From: Methanobacterium sp.
GTDB lineage: Archaea; Methanobacteriota; Methanobacteria; Methanobacteriales; Methanobacteriaceae
NCBI GenBank assembly: GCA_012838205.1
Contig: DUPR01000024.1
Span: 65,273 to 129,272 of the forward strand
DNA: 64,000 nt
Direction of reading: 5' to 3'
Both the position numbers and the translations under genes were made by a program. Below, in pieces: positions 23,674 through 32,808 of this stretch. How positions within the stretch are numbered: position 1 is the first letter of the stretch; every line of letters begins with the position of its first letter. The notes below the pieces were generated by a model, which was not told the origin of the DNA, did not search any database, and saw only the letters and a list, made by a program, of their open reading frames with translations.

Positions 23674-23707
23674 TATTCTCCCTCTTTTTATTATTCTCCC
23701 TCTTTTT
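23673..23707 (-). repeat. Tandem duplication of the ribosome-binding region of the HEAT gene
   Basis: On the minus strand TAAAAAGAGGGAGAATA occurs twice in a row (17-base units, one base apart). The downstream copy supplies the ribosome-binding site for the TTG start at 23673. A recent slippage duplication is the simplest reading. Confidence 0.6.
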
Positions 23708-23745
23708 TTATTTTGTAAATATGGATTATTAATAGTAATGACTTT

Positions 23746-24129
23746 TTATAAAAGAGCAGGCGCGAATTTTGCTAGTAAATAGAGATCTTCATTGCCCGCA
23801 ATTACACTGTGCTTAATGTCTGCAGGTATAACCACAGAAACTCCGGATTCATATTCAATCTCTTTTCCATTGAGAAAAGCTTTCCCCTGACCTTCTAAAA
23901 CTTCATGTAACTCTAATTTTCCTTCATGGAAATGTTCACCAATTTGACATCCTGCCTTAATTTTTACTAAATGACAACTTAAGGTGTTATCGGTTGAATT
24001 GGCTTTCACAAGATGTTTCAGATAAACTCCTTCAAAAGCAGTTTCATTCCATTTTAAATCATTAATATTGATATCATCAGCCATAAATACAATCTTGCCG
24101 CTATTCAAGGTTTCGAAGTTCAGACTCAT
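23746..24129 (-). CDS. Cupin-domain protein
   Basis: About 127 residues with one double-stranded beta-helix. Cupin motif 1 is seen as GEHFHEGKLELHEVLEGQG (two His, one Glu, distal His) and motif 2 as IPADIKHSVIAG. The metal-binding set is therefore largely present. The substrate is unknown. A GTG at 24138 precedes the ATG at 24129, but AAGGAG is correctly spaced only for the ATG. It stands alone between the HEAT gene and the flavodoxin/ferredoxin gene. Confidence 0.82.
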   Translation of the reverse strand: MSLNFETLNSGKIVFMADDININDLKWNETAFEGVYLKHLVKANSTDNTLSCHLVKIKAGCQIGEHFHEGKLELHEVLEGQGKAFLNGKEIEYESGVSVVIPADIKHSVIAGNEDLYLLAKFAPALL

Positions 24130-24370
24130 TTCAATCACTCCTTAACCTAAGAATATAAATTTAACCCAAATTAAATTTACGTATTATTTCTTTATCGTTG
24201 ACTACTCCATACATTTTCCCTTAACCATTTAGTTTGGTTAGAATTCTCTGTCTATACTAAAAAAAACTCAAATAATCAAAATTTAATGGATAATGATGCT
24301 TATCGTTTTTACTCCTAAATTACAAGCACGATCTCATGTATCAACTGATATCACATTATTTGAATATTGT

Positions 24371-25195
24371 TTACGGTTTTGCCTTGATTTCATCCTTGAT
24401 TGAGGACTTATCAGGTGTTATGAATTTTTTGGCTGTAACTGCTTGGTGGGTTTTACCTTTATAAGTTACCTTGCAATTTATGGCTTTTTGTGGGCATAAA
24501 GAAACACAACGCATACAGAATTGACATTTACACTTGTATATTGGGTATTCTTTCATTTCAATATTGTTTAATGGACATATTTGGGAGCATATCCCACACT
24601 GGTTGCATTTAGATTTTTTCACTTGAAATCCCAACAATTTTTGCTGGGATTTCCACTCCCATGAACGCATTAAAAAACGACTCATATTACATAGAAAAGT
24701 AGGTAGTACTGGGAAAGATCCCCAATTTGCCTCATCATTAATTATTGCCTTGGCATATTTATCGGCTTTTTTAAGTCCTTCTTCTATTAATTTGCTTCTG
24801 GTCTCATCACTTTGAATGAAAAAAATATTCAATGGCATTATGATTTCACAAGCACCTATTGGTTCATATCCCTTTTTTTTCAGTTTATTATGAAGAGGTC
24901 CCACAATTCCACCGGAATATCCTGCAAGAGTATCCAACATAAATACTGGAGTTCCATCAGTTATCGGAAGGGATTCAATAAATTCCCATACCAATGGGTA
25001 AGTGGATAATCCTGCCACTGGGAATGCTAACCCCAAAGTGTGTTGAAGGTTAATAGTTTCAGGGTCGGATTTCTCTATGGGGCGAAGTTGAACCTGAACT
25101 CCATATTTTTTAAAGGTTTCTACCATCTTCTCCACTAAAATAATAGTATTCCCAGTTCCAGAAAAATAGTAGAATTCCACTTTTTCAATTTGCAT
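24371..25195 (-). CDS. EFR1-family flavodoxin/ferredoxin fusion protein
   Basis: About 274 residues. The N-terminal flavodoxin-like domain has the FMN phosphate loop FSGTGNT and a later GYSGG motif. The C-terminus has two 4Fe-4S sites, CNQCGICSQICP and CKCQFCMRCVSLCP. It should carry electrons between FMN and clusters in the cytoplasm; the physiological partner is unknown. The frame opens with GTG at 25204, and I prefer the ATG at 25195. It lies 225 bp downstream of the TetR gene on the same strand and may be in its regulon. Confidence 0.85.
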   Translation of the reverse strand: MQIEKVEFYYFSGTGNTIILVEKMVETFKKYGVQVQLRPIEKSDPETINLQHTLGLAFPVAGLSTYPLVWEFIESLPITDGTPVFMLDTLAGYSGGIVGPLHNKLKKKGYEPIGACEIIMPLNIFFIQSDETRSKLIEEGLKKADKYAKAIINDEANWGSFPVLPTFLCNMSRFLMRSWEWKSQQKLLGFQVKKSKCNQCGICSQICPLNNIEMKEYPIYKCKCQFCMRCVSLCPQKAINCKVTYKGKTHQAVTAKKFITPDKSSIKDEIKAKP

Positions 25196-25429
25196 CTTTA
25201 CCACTTGCTTTATGATTGTTTAATAATATTTGACAATTCCATTATAGGCAGGCATCGGCACACTTTCTACCCCCTAATAATCGGAAATTGTGAAAGGTAG
25301 TATGGGTAGGATGAAACTAAAAATTACGTTAATATTTTTGTTTTCCTATTTTTCTGTTTTGATTTACCATATCCACCATCCACAAGCTTTTTTAGAACTT
25401 TATAATTAAACTCCTTAAAAATTGCTGAA

Positions 25430-26017
25430 TTAGATTTCTATTGATTTGATGAATTTTTCCTCAAAATATTGCATTACTTCTTCCAGCACTAAATCTTCAT
25501 CAAAAAACATGTACCCTAAAACCCCATCCAGAGCTGCCATAAGGGTCACAGCGCTGATTTTGGAATTGTGGGGTTTGAATTCGCCCATTTTTATTCCCAT
25601 ATTGAATGCATCCTCAAAAAAGATGATATAATCAGCGGTGTACTGCTTATAATATTTTAAAAGATCAGGATTTTCTAGTAGTTTAGACATGGAAAGAAAT
25701 AAGAATGAAGTTTCTCTGGGATGACCCATCCAGTAACGTAGGTAATTTTCAATATAACACAAAATTCCTTTCTTAACAGACGAGGACTCTAAAGCAGTGT
25801 CAATTATTTTTTCGACTTTTGAACTGATTTTTTCGTTGGCTTGGATCAAGATTGTGTCTTTGCTTGGAAAGTAATGGTATAATCCACCCTTACTTATTCC
25901 TGCTTTACGGGCAATAGCCTCCATTGTCGTATTTTCGTACCCATTTTTAAGGAAAACATCAATTGCTGCTTCGGTTATCTCATTTATCCGCTTTTCTCGT
26001 GATTTTCTTGGTACCAT
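25430..26017 (-). CDS. TetR/AcrR-family transcriptional regulator
   Basis: About 195 residues. The N-terminal TetR helix-turn-helix reads INEITEAAIDVFLKNGYENTTMEAIARKAGISKGGLYHYF, split here only for description, and is followed by an all-helical ligand/dimer domain. GGAGGG sits four bases before the ATG at 26017; an in-frame start at 26032 is less likely. A perfect 6-3-6 palindrome lies between its promoter and start codon, suggesting it represses itself. The inducer is unknown. Likely targets are itself and possibly the downstream flavodoxin/ferredoxin gene. Confidence 0.9.
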   Translation of the reverse strand: MVPRKSREKRINEITEAAIDVFLKNGYENTTMEAIARKAGISKGGLYHYFPSKDTILIQANEKISSKVEKIIDTALESSSVKKGILCYIENYLRYWMGHPRETSFLFLSMSKLLENPDLLKYYKQYTADYIIFFEDAFNMGIKMGEFKPHNSKISAVTLMAALDGVLGYMFFDEDLVLEEVMQYFEEKFIKSIEI

Positions 26018-26031
26018 AAAACCCTCCAACA

Positions 26032-26046
26032 AACCGACCGTCGGTT
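26032..26046. promoter_or_regulatory. Candidate TetR operator
   Basis: AACCGACCGTCGGTT is a perfect inverted repeat (AACCGA, CCG, TCGGTT). It closely matches the ACCGACNGTCGGT-type operators of TetR/AcrR proteins. It sits about 15 bases upstream of the tetR ATG and about 25 bases downstream of a minus-strand TATA-like TTTTATATAAC (26070-26080), so it would overlap the transcription start. Confidence 0.7.
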
Positions 26047-26399
26047 AATTATTATTAGTGTATCATAATGTTATATAAAAATTTCCAAGAAAAATAAAAA
26101 TAGTAAATAATGTCTGGTTAATGTCCTTAAACAAAAAACCAAAATTATCATAGTACACCCTATTGTCATTAATATATGTATAAAAATAGATATCCTCAAG
26201 CTAATAGTGTTATAGCGTTAGTATGATATGTGTATATAAAAAATGCATAATATTAAAAACCATGTGATTTTCAATAAACTCAAATGGTTAAATAAATAAT
26301 ATCGTAGATTAAAAAAATAGAAATAATGTGAAAAAAATTCTCTTTTAACTGGATAATTACACTTGTAGAATTTTACCAAATAAAAATGAATTTGATCAT
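26047..26399. other. Intergenic region between tetR and the radical SAM gene
   Basis: About 350 bp. It contains the minus-strand TATA-like element of tetR near 26070-26080 and presumably the plus-strand promoter of the radical SAM gene. Otherwise it is low-complexity AT-rich DNA with no supported gene. Confidence 0.4.
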
Positions 26400-28040
26400 A
26401 TGAAGAATGAAAAAAATGGAAAAATCCTTCTGGTTGGGGCCGAAGATGAGGAAAACTTGGCCATCCGCTACTTAGGTGCACAATTAAGAAGAAACAAAAA
26501 TCAAGTGAAAATTGTCGGGTGTTCAAATTATCAAATGTATAAAAATGTATTGGATGAAGTGGAATCATTCAAACCAGATATGGTAGCTGTTTCCATAGCT
26601 TTCCAGTCCCTGTTCTTCATGTTCCTCAATCTCATACAGAAAATAAAACAAATCAACCCAGACGTTCATGTGACAGTAGGCGGGCATTTTCCCAGCTTTG
26701 AATATGAAAAAATACTCCAATACGATACTATAAACTCAGTGATTCGTTTTGAAGGAGAAACAGCTATTTCAAAGCTAATTGATGCGATAATAAATCAAAA
26801 AGACTTGAAATATGTTCCTAATCTGGTTTATAAATCCTTTAATGGTACTCTCAAGGAAAATCCCGTAAATAGTCAATTTCCGGATCTAAATAAACTTCCA
26901 TTCCCATTAAGGGATGCAAATCCCCTAATTAGATTAGGAGAAAAGTTCAGCACATTAGTTAGTAGTAGAGGATGTTTCCATTCACGTTGCATTTACTGCT
27001 GCATAGGCGCATTTCATAAATCAAAAACAGGCCCTCCCTATGCCTTGAGATCACCAGAAAACGTTGCCCGAGAAATGGCAGAACTTTACAAAAAGAATGT
27101 GCGATTATTCCAGTTTCATGATGACAATTTTCTGCTACCCTCCACCAAAAATTCTTATCACCGTTTGAACTCATTAAAAAAGTCTTTAATAAATGAAAAT
27201 ATAGACTTAGAAGATATAGCTCTCCTCATCAAAACCAGACCAGATAGTATCAATGAAGAAATCCTTGCAGTTTTAGAAGAATTAGGCACAGTGGGAGTGT
27301 TTCTAGGAGTGGAAAATGCAAGTAACAGTGGATTAAAATCCCTGACACGTGCTTCCAATGTAGATGATATCAATTACTCCCTTAAACTCCTTGAAAAGTT
27401 AAACATGAGCGTGACCTTCAATTTATTAATGTTCCATCCCAAAGCCACCCTCAAAGAGATAAATAAAAACATCTACTTCATGAACAAACACAAAGACTTG
27501 GCTTTTGATTTTGGCAGGGCCGAAATTGTGGCTGGTTCACCCTTAGAAAAGTTGGTTAAGCATAAAGGACTTTTAAAGGGCAATTGGCCTCACTGGGACT
27601 ATCAGATCCAAGATGAAGCCACAGAAAAGATGTTCCGTATTAATGCCCTCACATTTTATCAGAAAAATTCAATATACCCTGAACTATCCCATAAACTGAT
27701 TGCCCTATCCTATCGTTCAGAGCTAATCCAACGCTTTTATCCAGGACAAAAAACACGCAAATTGAAAAAAGAATCAACACGCATTATCCAGAATTGCAAT
27801 GAACATACGCTGAATTATTTACTTGGTATTTATAGTATGGTGCTTGAAAATGAATTAAATGATGAAATAGATCATTTATCTCAAGAAATGAACAAATTTT
27901 ACAGTGAAAGTTCTAAAAAGGTAGATAAATTAACTGAAAAAATGTGGAGATTACAATTGGTGGGGAAAAAGTTCCACCAACAGGGAATGGGCGACTACTT
28001 ACAAAATTCCCCCATCCTTGAGAAAATTTTCAGGATTTAG
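26400..28040 (+). CDS. B12-binding-domain radical SAM protein
   Basis: 546 residues. Residues about 10-150 look like a cobalamin-binding Rossmann domain (ILLVGAEDEENL, KPDMVAVSIAFQS, VHVTVGGHFPS). The radical SAM core begins at SSRGCFHSRCIYCCIG, where cluster cysteines are spaced C-x4-C-x2-C rather than C-x3-C-x2-C. The barrel continues with FHDDNF and VFLGVENASNSGL. The C-terminal 150 residues are helical. Family members methylate or rearrange unactivated carbons; the substrate here is not evident. No peptide substrate or partner is adjacent. There is no strong ribosome-binding site at the ATG. Confidence 0.82.
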   Translation: MKNEKNGKILLVGAEDEENLAIRYLGAQLRRNKNQVKIVGCSNYQMYKNVLDEVESFKPDMVAVSIAFQSLFFMFLNLIQKIKQINPDVHVTVGGHFPSFEYEKILQYDTINSVIRFEGETAISKLIDAIINQKDLKYVPNLVYKSFNGTLKENPVNSQFPDLNKLPFPLRDANPLIRLGEKFSTLVSSRGCFHSRCIYCCIGAFHKSKTGPPYALRSPENVAREMAELYKKNVRLFQFHDDNFLLPSTKNSYHRLNSLKKSLINENIDLEDIALLIKTRPDSINEEILAVLEELGTVGVFLGVENASNSGLKSLTRASNVDDINYSLKLLEKLNMSVTFNLLMFHPKATLKEINKNIYFMNKHKDLAFDFGRAEIVAGSPLEKLVKHKGLLKGNWPHWDYQIQDEATEKMFRINALTFYQKNSIYPELSHKLIALSYRSELIQRFYPGQKTRKLKKESTRIIQNCNEHTLNYLLGIYSMVLENELNDEIDHLSQEMNKFYSESSKKVDKLTEKMWRLQLVGKKFHQQGMGDYLQNSPILEKIFRI

Positions 28041-28101
28041 CTCATTCCATGTCGGTTTTAAAGAAAAATAATTTAATAATAGAACAGACAATATTGTAGT
28101 T

Positions 28102-28569
28102 ATGGTTGATCTAAAAGAAGTTCTATATCCCAACAAATTCAAACTAATCTTTTTCATTATATTAGTCATCCCCTTAATCAGTTCAATCATTCTCTTATTT
28201 GTCCATGACTACATTTACTACGATTACAATTATTATTCTGTTTTCGACCTTATTGATCTTTTGCCCTTTTTAACTAACATTTCCTTTTTCCTGGTAATAG
28301 GACTGGTTTTTATTTATCTTCTTGGATGTGTTATTGACACTTCAATCCAGAACGAAAACATAAAAATCACAATAGCCATTATCTCCGGCATTATTTCTTT
28401 AGCAATCATCTATCTATTTTATAAAGTGCTAACAGAACCAGTGATCTGCGACCCAGTGCATTCTCCATCGAATGATAGTTACAGTGTCAATGTTTTAAGT
28501 GAGCTAAAAATTGATAAATCAGCAGCAGAAAATTTATATGAACAGTGCCTGAATAATTTGAAAAAATAA
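28102..28569 (+). CDS. Small integral membrane protein of unknown function
   Basis: 155 residues with three predicted membrane helices, at about 15-34 (LIFFIILVIPLISSIILLFV), 55-75 and 88-112. A Tyr-rich loop lies after the first (DYIYYDYNYYS). A soluble 40-residue C-terminus contains two cysteines. I do not recognise the family. It follows the radical SAM gene by 60 bp on the same strand and might be co-transcribed. Confidence 0.6.
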   Translation: MVDLKEVLYPNKFKLIFFIILVIPLISSIILLFVHDYIYYDYNYYSVFDLIDLLPFLTNISFFLVIGLVFIYLLGCVIDTSIQNENIKITIAIISGIISLAIIYLFYKVLTEPVICDPVHSPSNDSYSVNVLSELKIDKSAAENLYEQCLNNLKK

Positions 28570-28628
28570 ATCATATCTGTAGTTAGATTCACTAATAAAG
28601 AATAAAAAAGATTCTTAGATGGAGAGTT

Positions 28629-28979
28629 TTAACCTCCACCATCACACATTTCCGTGCTCATATCCACACCTTCAAGATCTTCTTTAAGAGAATCAATCTT
28701 TTTCTTGGTGAGTTCTCTTTCATCAGCGTCTTCATCGAGTTTTTTGGTTTTTTTCTTTGATTCCCTGTCTTTGATCTTTCGGTATTCACCTTCATCCAGT
28801 AGTTCCAAGTAACGGCTGTTGTACCAAAGCTGAGTAGTATCCACCTTAGCCCAGATACCATCATCATCACTGCGAAGGGCTAAAACTTCACCAGCACTGC
28901 CAGTTCCATTGTATCTTACATGAACACCAATCGAGAGTTCTTCATTCCGTTTAGCTGCTTCCACATTTTTCACCCCCAT
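28629..28979 (-). CDS. DUF2098 domain protein
   Basis: 116 residues. An N-terminal small beta-barrel-like domain (GVHVRYNGTGSAGEVLALR, IWAKVDTTQLWYNSRYLELLD) matches my memory of DUF2098, a methanogen-specific domain of unknown function. The C-terminal 50 residues are highly charged and probably disordered or coiled (REL and KKKIDSLKEDLEG). It ends CDGGG. It is 70 bp from the PRC-barrel gene on the same strand. Confidence 0.7.
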   Translation of the reverse strand: MGVKNVEAAKRNEELSIGVHVRYNGTGSAGEVLALRSDDDGIWAKVDTTQLWYNSRYLELLDEGEYRKIKDRESKKKTKKLDEDADERELTKKKIDSLKEDLEGVDMSTEMCDGGG

Positions 28980-29049
28980 CTTTTCACGATTGTTGAAAAT
29001 AGATTAAAAAATATTTATTGGTTTTTTAATGGTATGTAGTCTTATAATT

Positions 29050-29331
29050 TCATTCTTCAATATCCAGCCTTACTTTTTCAGTTTTTGGAGTTGATTCCTT
29101 TCTGGCTTCCAATTCTTCCTTGGCAATGTTCAATAGCAAATAATCGCCCACTTCTTGTAGGTCTGAAATTTTAATCTCCAGATTTTTCCTAGTGAGCCCA
29201 AAATCACTGGTTGATATGATTATGGTGGTTATAATTCCTTTTTTTGGTTTTATGACCAAGTCCACTACTTTACCTATTTCGTTAGCCTTTTTATCCAAAA
29301 CTCGTCGCCCGAAAAAGTCGCTCACTTTCAT
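29050..29331 (-). CDS. PRC-barrel domain protein
   Basis: 93 residues, one PRC-barrel. MKVSDFFGRRVLDKKANEIGKVVDLVI is the signature start, followed by a second strand set (TTIIISTSDFGLTRKNLEIKISDLQEVGDYLLLN). Stand-alone PRC-barrels are common in methanogens, where some associate with cell-division machinery or RNA processing; the role here is unassigned. The start ATG is preceded by AGGTGT. Confidence 0.88.
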   Translation of the reverse strand: MKVSDFFGRRVLDKKANEIGKVVDLVIKPKKGIITTIIISTSDFGLTRKNLEIKISDLQEVGDYLLLNIAKEELEARKESTPKTEKVRLDIEE

Positions 29332-29601
29332 TTAAACACCTACATATAATCTATTTTTTGATGTATATATTTTTTTGTCCAATTTAAGGGTATTAATATC
29401 CATTTATTCTTCCAAAATTATGTTTAGATACTCCAATATCTAAATTAGGAAAGTTGAATATTTTTTTTAACAACATAAGTTTTATCTTTTTTAGGGGGGT
29501 TTTCTGTTATTTTGTTTATAGTGTTGGATTTATAGTGTCAGGAACAAATTAATAATTTAGTAAACTATTGTATACTAAAACTGGCATCCTGGAGAAAAAC
29601 C

Positions 29602-31230
29602 ATGGAAGAAGCAGGAAGATCCATAATAAGTGATATATTAAAGGGGAAAATCAAAAACCGGAAAGATCTGGAAAAAGCCAAATTAACTGTTTGCCGTGAA
29701 TATGGGTTAGATAGATTTCCACGCAACTCTGAGATACTGCAGACTGCAACTAGTGATGAAAAAGAATTAGTTACTCCAATTTTAAAGAAAAAACCCACAA
29801 GAACCATCTCCGGAGTGGCTGTGGTGGCTGTGATGTGCCCTCCACACAAATGTCCCCATGGAAGATGCTTATACTGTCCTGAAAGTACGTTAGCCCCTCC
29901 TAGCTATACTGGAGAAGAACCAGCTGCATTAAGAGCAAGAATGTATGATTTTGATCCATACCGACAAGTATACAATCGTCTCAACCAGTTGAAAAGTATA
30001 GGTCATCCCCTGGATAAGGTGGAACTCATAATAATGGGCGGTACATTCCCTTCACGATTTTTATGCTTCCAGGAATGGTTTATCACCCATTGTCTCCAAG
30101 CCATGGTGGATTTTGGAGTTAAAGAACATCAAATAGTTTCTGCTGATGAAAGAGTTACCCCAAATATCTCAAATAAATTCCAGTACCTTGCGGATGTTCA
30201 AAGGGCCAATGAAACTTCCAGTGTTCGTTGTGTTGGCATGACCTTTGAAACACGTCCAGATTACTCTAAAAAAGAGGATGTGGATCGAATGCTCCAGATG
30301 GGGGTTACTCGGGTTGAACTGGGTGTGCAGACCATCTACAACTTCATCTATCACCGTGTGCAACGGGGACATCGAGTTGAGGATACAATAAACGCCACAC
30401 GTTTTTTAAAGGATTCCGGGATTAAAGTGGCTATGCATCTCATGCCCGGTCTTTTTTCTGACCATGAAAGGGACTTGCGAATGTTTAAGAGAATATTTTC
30501 AGATGAACATTACCAACCAGACATGTTGAAGATCTATCCATGTTTAGTGACCAAGGGTTCAAAACTCCATGAATTATGGGAAAAAGGAGAATATCAGCCG
30601 TACTCTACAGAAGAGGCAGTGAAACTCATTACGGATGTAAAGAAGATTCTGCCTAAATGGGTGCGTACCATGCGCATACAACGGGATATTCCTTCCCAAT
30701 TAATTGAAGCAGGGGTGCAAAAGTCAAACTTGGGTGAACTAGTTTACAAAAGACTTGAAGAGGAAGGTGTGCAGTGTCAGTGCATACGTTGCCGTGAAGT
30801 GGGACATCAGGCTGCTCAGGGAACATACACCCATAAGGAGAATGTGACACTTCAAAGAGAAAACTACCGTGCCAGTGAGGGTGAGGAAATATTTCTTTCC
30901 ATGGAAGATGCTAAATCAGATGTTCTTCTTGGCTTTTTAAGGCTGCGAATGCCTTCAGAAAAGGCTCATCGGCCAGAAATAAATCAAAACACTGCTCTGA
31001 TTAGGGAATTGCATGTTTATGGCCCTATGATGCCCCTGGGGGAACGGACTGATGAACTGTGGCAGCATAAGGGTTACGGAGAAGAATTGATTAAAACTGC
31101 TGAAACTATCAGTACCCAGGAGTATGATAAAAAGGAAATACTCATCACTAGTGGAATTGGAGTCCGTAACTATTATCGGAAGTTTGGATACGAACGTAAG
31201 GGACCATATATGGCTAAAAAATTAGTTTAA
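29602..31230 (+). CDS. elp3: Elp3 tRNA uridine-34 carboxymethylation enzyme
   Basis: 542 residues. The N-terminal radical SAM domain has the Elp3 cluster site in [16 protein letters not shown] near residue 75. A central zinc-linked region ([10 protein letters not shown]) follows, then a C-terminal GNAT acetyltransferase (about 390-542; LRELHVYG-like segment, [26 protein letters not shown]). Archaeal Elp3 alone makes cm5U34 in tRNA using SAM and acetyl-CoA. GGAG lies seven bases before the ATG. It stands upstream of deoC with an 84 bp gap. Confidence 0.95.
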   Translation: MEEAGRSIISDILKGKIKNRKDLEKAKLTVCREYGLDRFPRNSEILQTATSDEKELVTPILKKKPTRTISGVAVVAVMCPPHKCPHGRCLYCPESTLAPPSYTGEEPAALRARMYDFDPYRQVYNRLNQLKSIGHPLDKVELIIMGGTFPSRFLCFQEWFITHCLQAMVDFGVKEHQIVSADERVTPNISNKFQYLADVQRANETSSVRCVGMTFETRPDYSKKEDVDRMLQMGVTRVELGVQTIYNFIYHRVQRGHRVEDTINATRFLKDSGIKVAMHLMPGLFSDHERDLRMFKRIFSDEHYQPDMLKIYPCLVTKGSKLHELWEKGEYQPYSTEEAVKLITDVKKILPKWVRTMRIQRDIPSQLIEAGVQKSNLGELVYKRLEEEGVQCQCIRCREVGHQAAQGTYTHKENVTLQRENYRASEGEEIFLSMEDAKSDVLLGFLRLRMPSEKAHRPEINQNTALIRELHVYGPMMPLGERTDELWQHKGYGEELIKTAETISTQEYDKKEILITSGIGVRNYYRKFGYERKGPYMAKKLV

Positions 31231-31314
31231 TAATTTCATTGATTTATGAGACACAAATTGAAATAAGTCGATTTATAAAAAAAAATATGAAAATCACATA
31301 AACGGAGGGATTTG

Positions 31315-31998
31315 ATGAGAATATCCATTGAGGAACTGGCAGGAATGATTGATCACACCAACGTGCAACGGGATGCCACAGATGAAGATATAAAAGTTCT
31401 CTGCCAAGAAGCAGATGACTATAACTTCAGTTGTGTCTGTGTAACACCAACCCAAGCAGCCCTGTCCAGGGAACTACTTGAAAACTCAGATACACAAGTT
31501 TGCGTGGTTATAGGCTTCCCTTTCGGTGTGCAAACACCCCAGGCCAAAGCCTTCGAGGCTGAAGAGGCTGTGGAGAATGGTGCATCAGAACTGGACATGG
31601 TTATGAACATTGGAGCCCTTAAATCCAGCCACCACTCACTGGTGCAAGCCGATATAGCTGGAGTAGTGGGAGCAGCCAAGGGACGAGTGGTGAAAGTCAT
31701 CTTGGAAACAGCCCTCTTAACCCATGATGAGAAGATAACAGCTTGTCAACTAGCCCGGGAAGCAGGAGCCCATTACGTGAAAACATCCACAGGATTTGGA
31801 GTGGATGGGGCCACTGTGGAAGATGTTCGGCTCATGAGGGATACTGTTGGGCTGGAGATGGGTGTTAAAGCAGCAGGAGGCATTAGAAACTTGGAAACAG
31901 CGCTGGCCATGATTGATGCCGGTGCCAGTAAAATTGGAACCTCAACCGGTGTGCAGATAATGGAAGATCTTTTGGATCAGGGTGATTCGACTGAATAA
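31315..31998 (+). CDS. deoC: Deoxyribose-phosphate aldolase
   Basis: About 227 residues, class I TIM-barrel aldolase. [10 protein letters not shown] is the N-terminal substrate loop. KVILETALL precedes the Schiff-base lysine in [10 protein letters not shown] (about residue 157). VKAAGGIRN carries the second catalytic lysine. It cleaves 2-deoxyribose-5-phosphate to glyceraldehyde-3-phosphate and acetaldehyde. GGAGGG is spaced for the ATG at 31315 rather than the preceding TTG. A run of broken genes follows immediately downstream. Confidence 0.95.
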   Translation: MRISIEELAGMIDHTNVQRDATDEDIKVLCQEADDYNFSCVCVTPTQAALSRELLENSDTQVCVVIGFPFGVQTPQAKAFEAEEAVENGASELDMVMNIGALKSSHHSLVQADIAGVVGAAKGRVVKVILETALLTHDEKITACQLAREAGAHYVKTSTGFGVDGATVEDVRLMRDTVGLEMGVKAAGGIRNLETALAMIDAGASKIGTSTGVQIMEDLLDQGDSTE

Positions 31999-32107
31999 TT
32001 GATTAATAATTATTAATTAATTCAATTATTATGATGAGAGATTTAATGAAGAAATGAGGGAATAATAATAGATATTATGGATAATCAGATATGGGGAATG
32101 ATGAAGG

Positions 32108-32460
32108 ATGAAAATAGAGATTTAAATTGTGAAAAAGGGAAAACTAACAGCCCTTCTAGAGGACCGGAACCAAAAAACAGCCAAAGCATTCCATGAAACC
32201 CTCCCCTGGAAGGTCCAGCACAGTTATGGCATGATGAGATATACTTCCCCATACCCCTGGACCATGATTATGAAAATCCCTCGCCATACTCAGATAAGGG
32301 AGATATATCCTACTGGCCACCAGACAAGGCCTTCTGCATATTCTTCGGAGACTCACAACCCGCATCAGATGTTAACCATATAGGCGTGGTTGTTAAAGGT
32401 TTGGAGATTATGGAAAATGTTGCCCCAAAGTACCAGGAGAATAAACTGGTGGTTAATTAA
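32108..32460 (+). pseudogene. Cyclophilin-like (DUF369-type) protein, broken by a stop and a frameshift
   Basis: From ATG 32108 the frame reads MKIEI, then TAA (32123-32125), then IVKKGKLTALLEDRNQKT and AFHETLPWK. At about 32211 the homology moves to the next frame, PAQLWHDEIYFPIPLD, then GDISYWPPDKAFCIFFGD, and ends at TAA 32458. Joined, these blocks give the whole small cyclophilin-like fold protein of archaea (K-T-A...LP...W-G-D-E-I-Y-F...G-D-I-A-Y-W-P-P-G...C-I-F-F-G). So there is one premature stop and one single-base loss. A GTG at 32129 could restart, but the frameshift would still destroy the product. Confidence 0.75.
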
Positions 32461-32581
32461 TGATGGATGTTAATTTTCAAGCTGCAAATAGGGAAAAAAG
32501 ATCAACTCCAATAACATTGAAATTCCATTAATACTAAAAAAATATTAATTCTTTGAAAAACACAAATTCAAGGGTGATTCA

Positions 32582-32808
32582 TTGACTAATAAAACTAAAA
32601 TTTCAAAAGGTTTTCAAACTGTTGTGCAATCCAGTATCTGAAAAAAATTCTTGGTAGGGCCCGGTGACCTCATTGAATGGTTTCCATCAGAAGAGGGAGT
32701 GGAGCTTAAATTCAGGAAGAAAGTGTCTTTAGATGAAATCACGGATTTTGTGGATACTAAAAAAAAACCGATGCTGTGGAACTTAAAAAGAAAGCACAAC
32801 GGGGATGA
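32582..32808 (+). pseudogene. AbrB/MazE-type antitoxin of a VapBC-like pair, broken
   Basis: A TTG start with GGGTGA upstream opens TNKTKISKGFQTVVQSSI, then TGA replaces the usual Arg codon of SSIRKKF. The frame continues KKFLVGPGDLIEWFPSEEG and VELKFRKKVSLDEITDFVDT. After an A9 tract near 32759-32767 the homology moves by one base to DAVELKKKAQRG and a TGA at 32806. It is the swapped-hairpin SpoVT/AbrB antitoxin layout. One nonsense codon and one homopolymer frameshift make it non-functional as read. Confidence 0.7.

Noticed and set aside
26218..26568. 116-codon minus-strand frame over the start of the radical SAM gene
   Set aside because: Overlaps a well-supported gene and its product is a Phe/His-rich shadow.
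32129..32383. 84-codon frame beginning at GTG 32129 as a separate protein
   Set aside because: Homology leaves this frame at about 32211; the remainder is out-of-frame sequence of the cyclophilin-like pseudogene.
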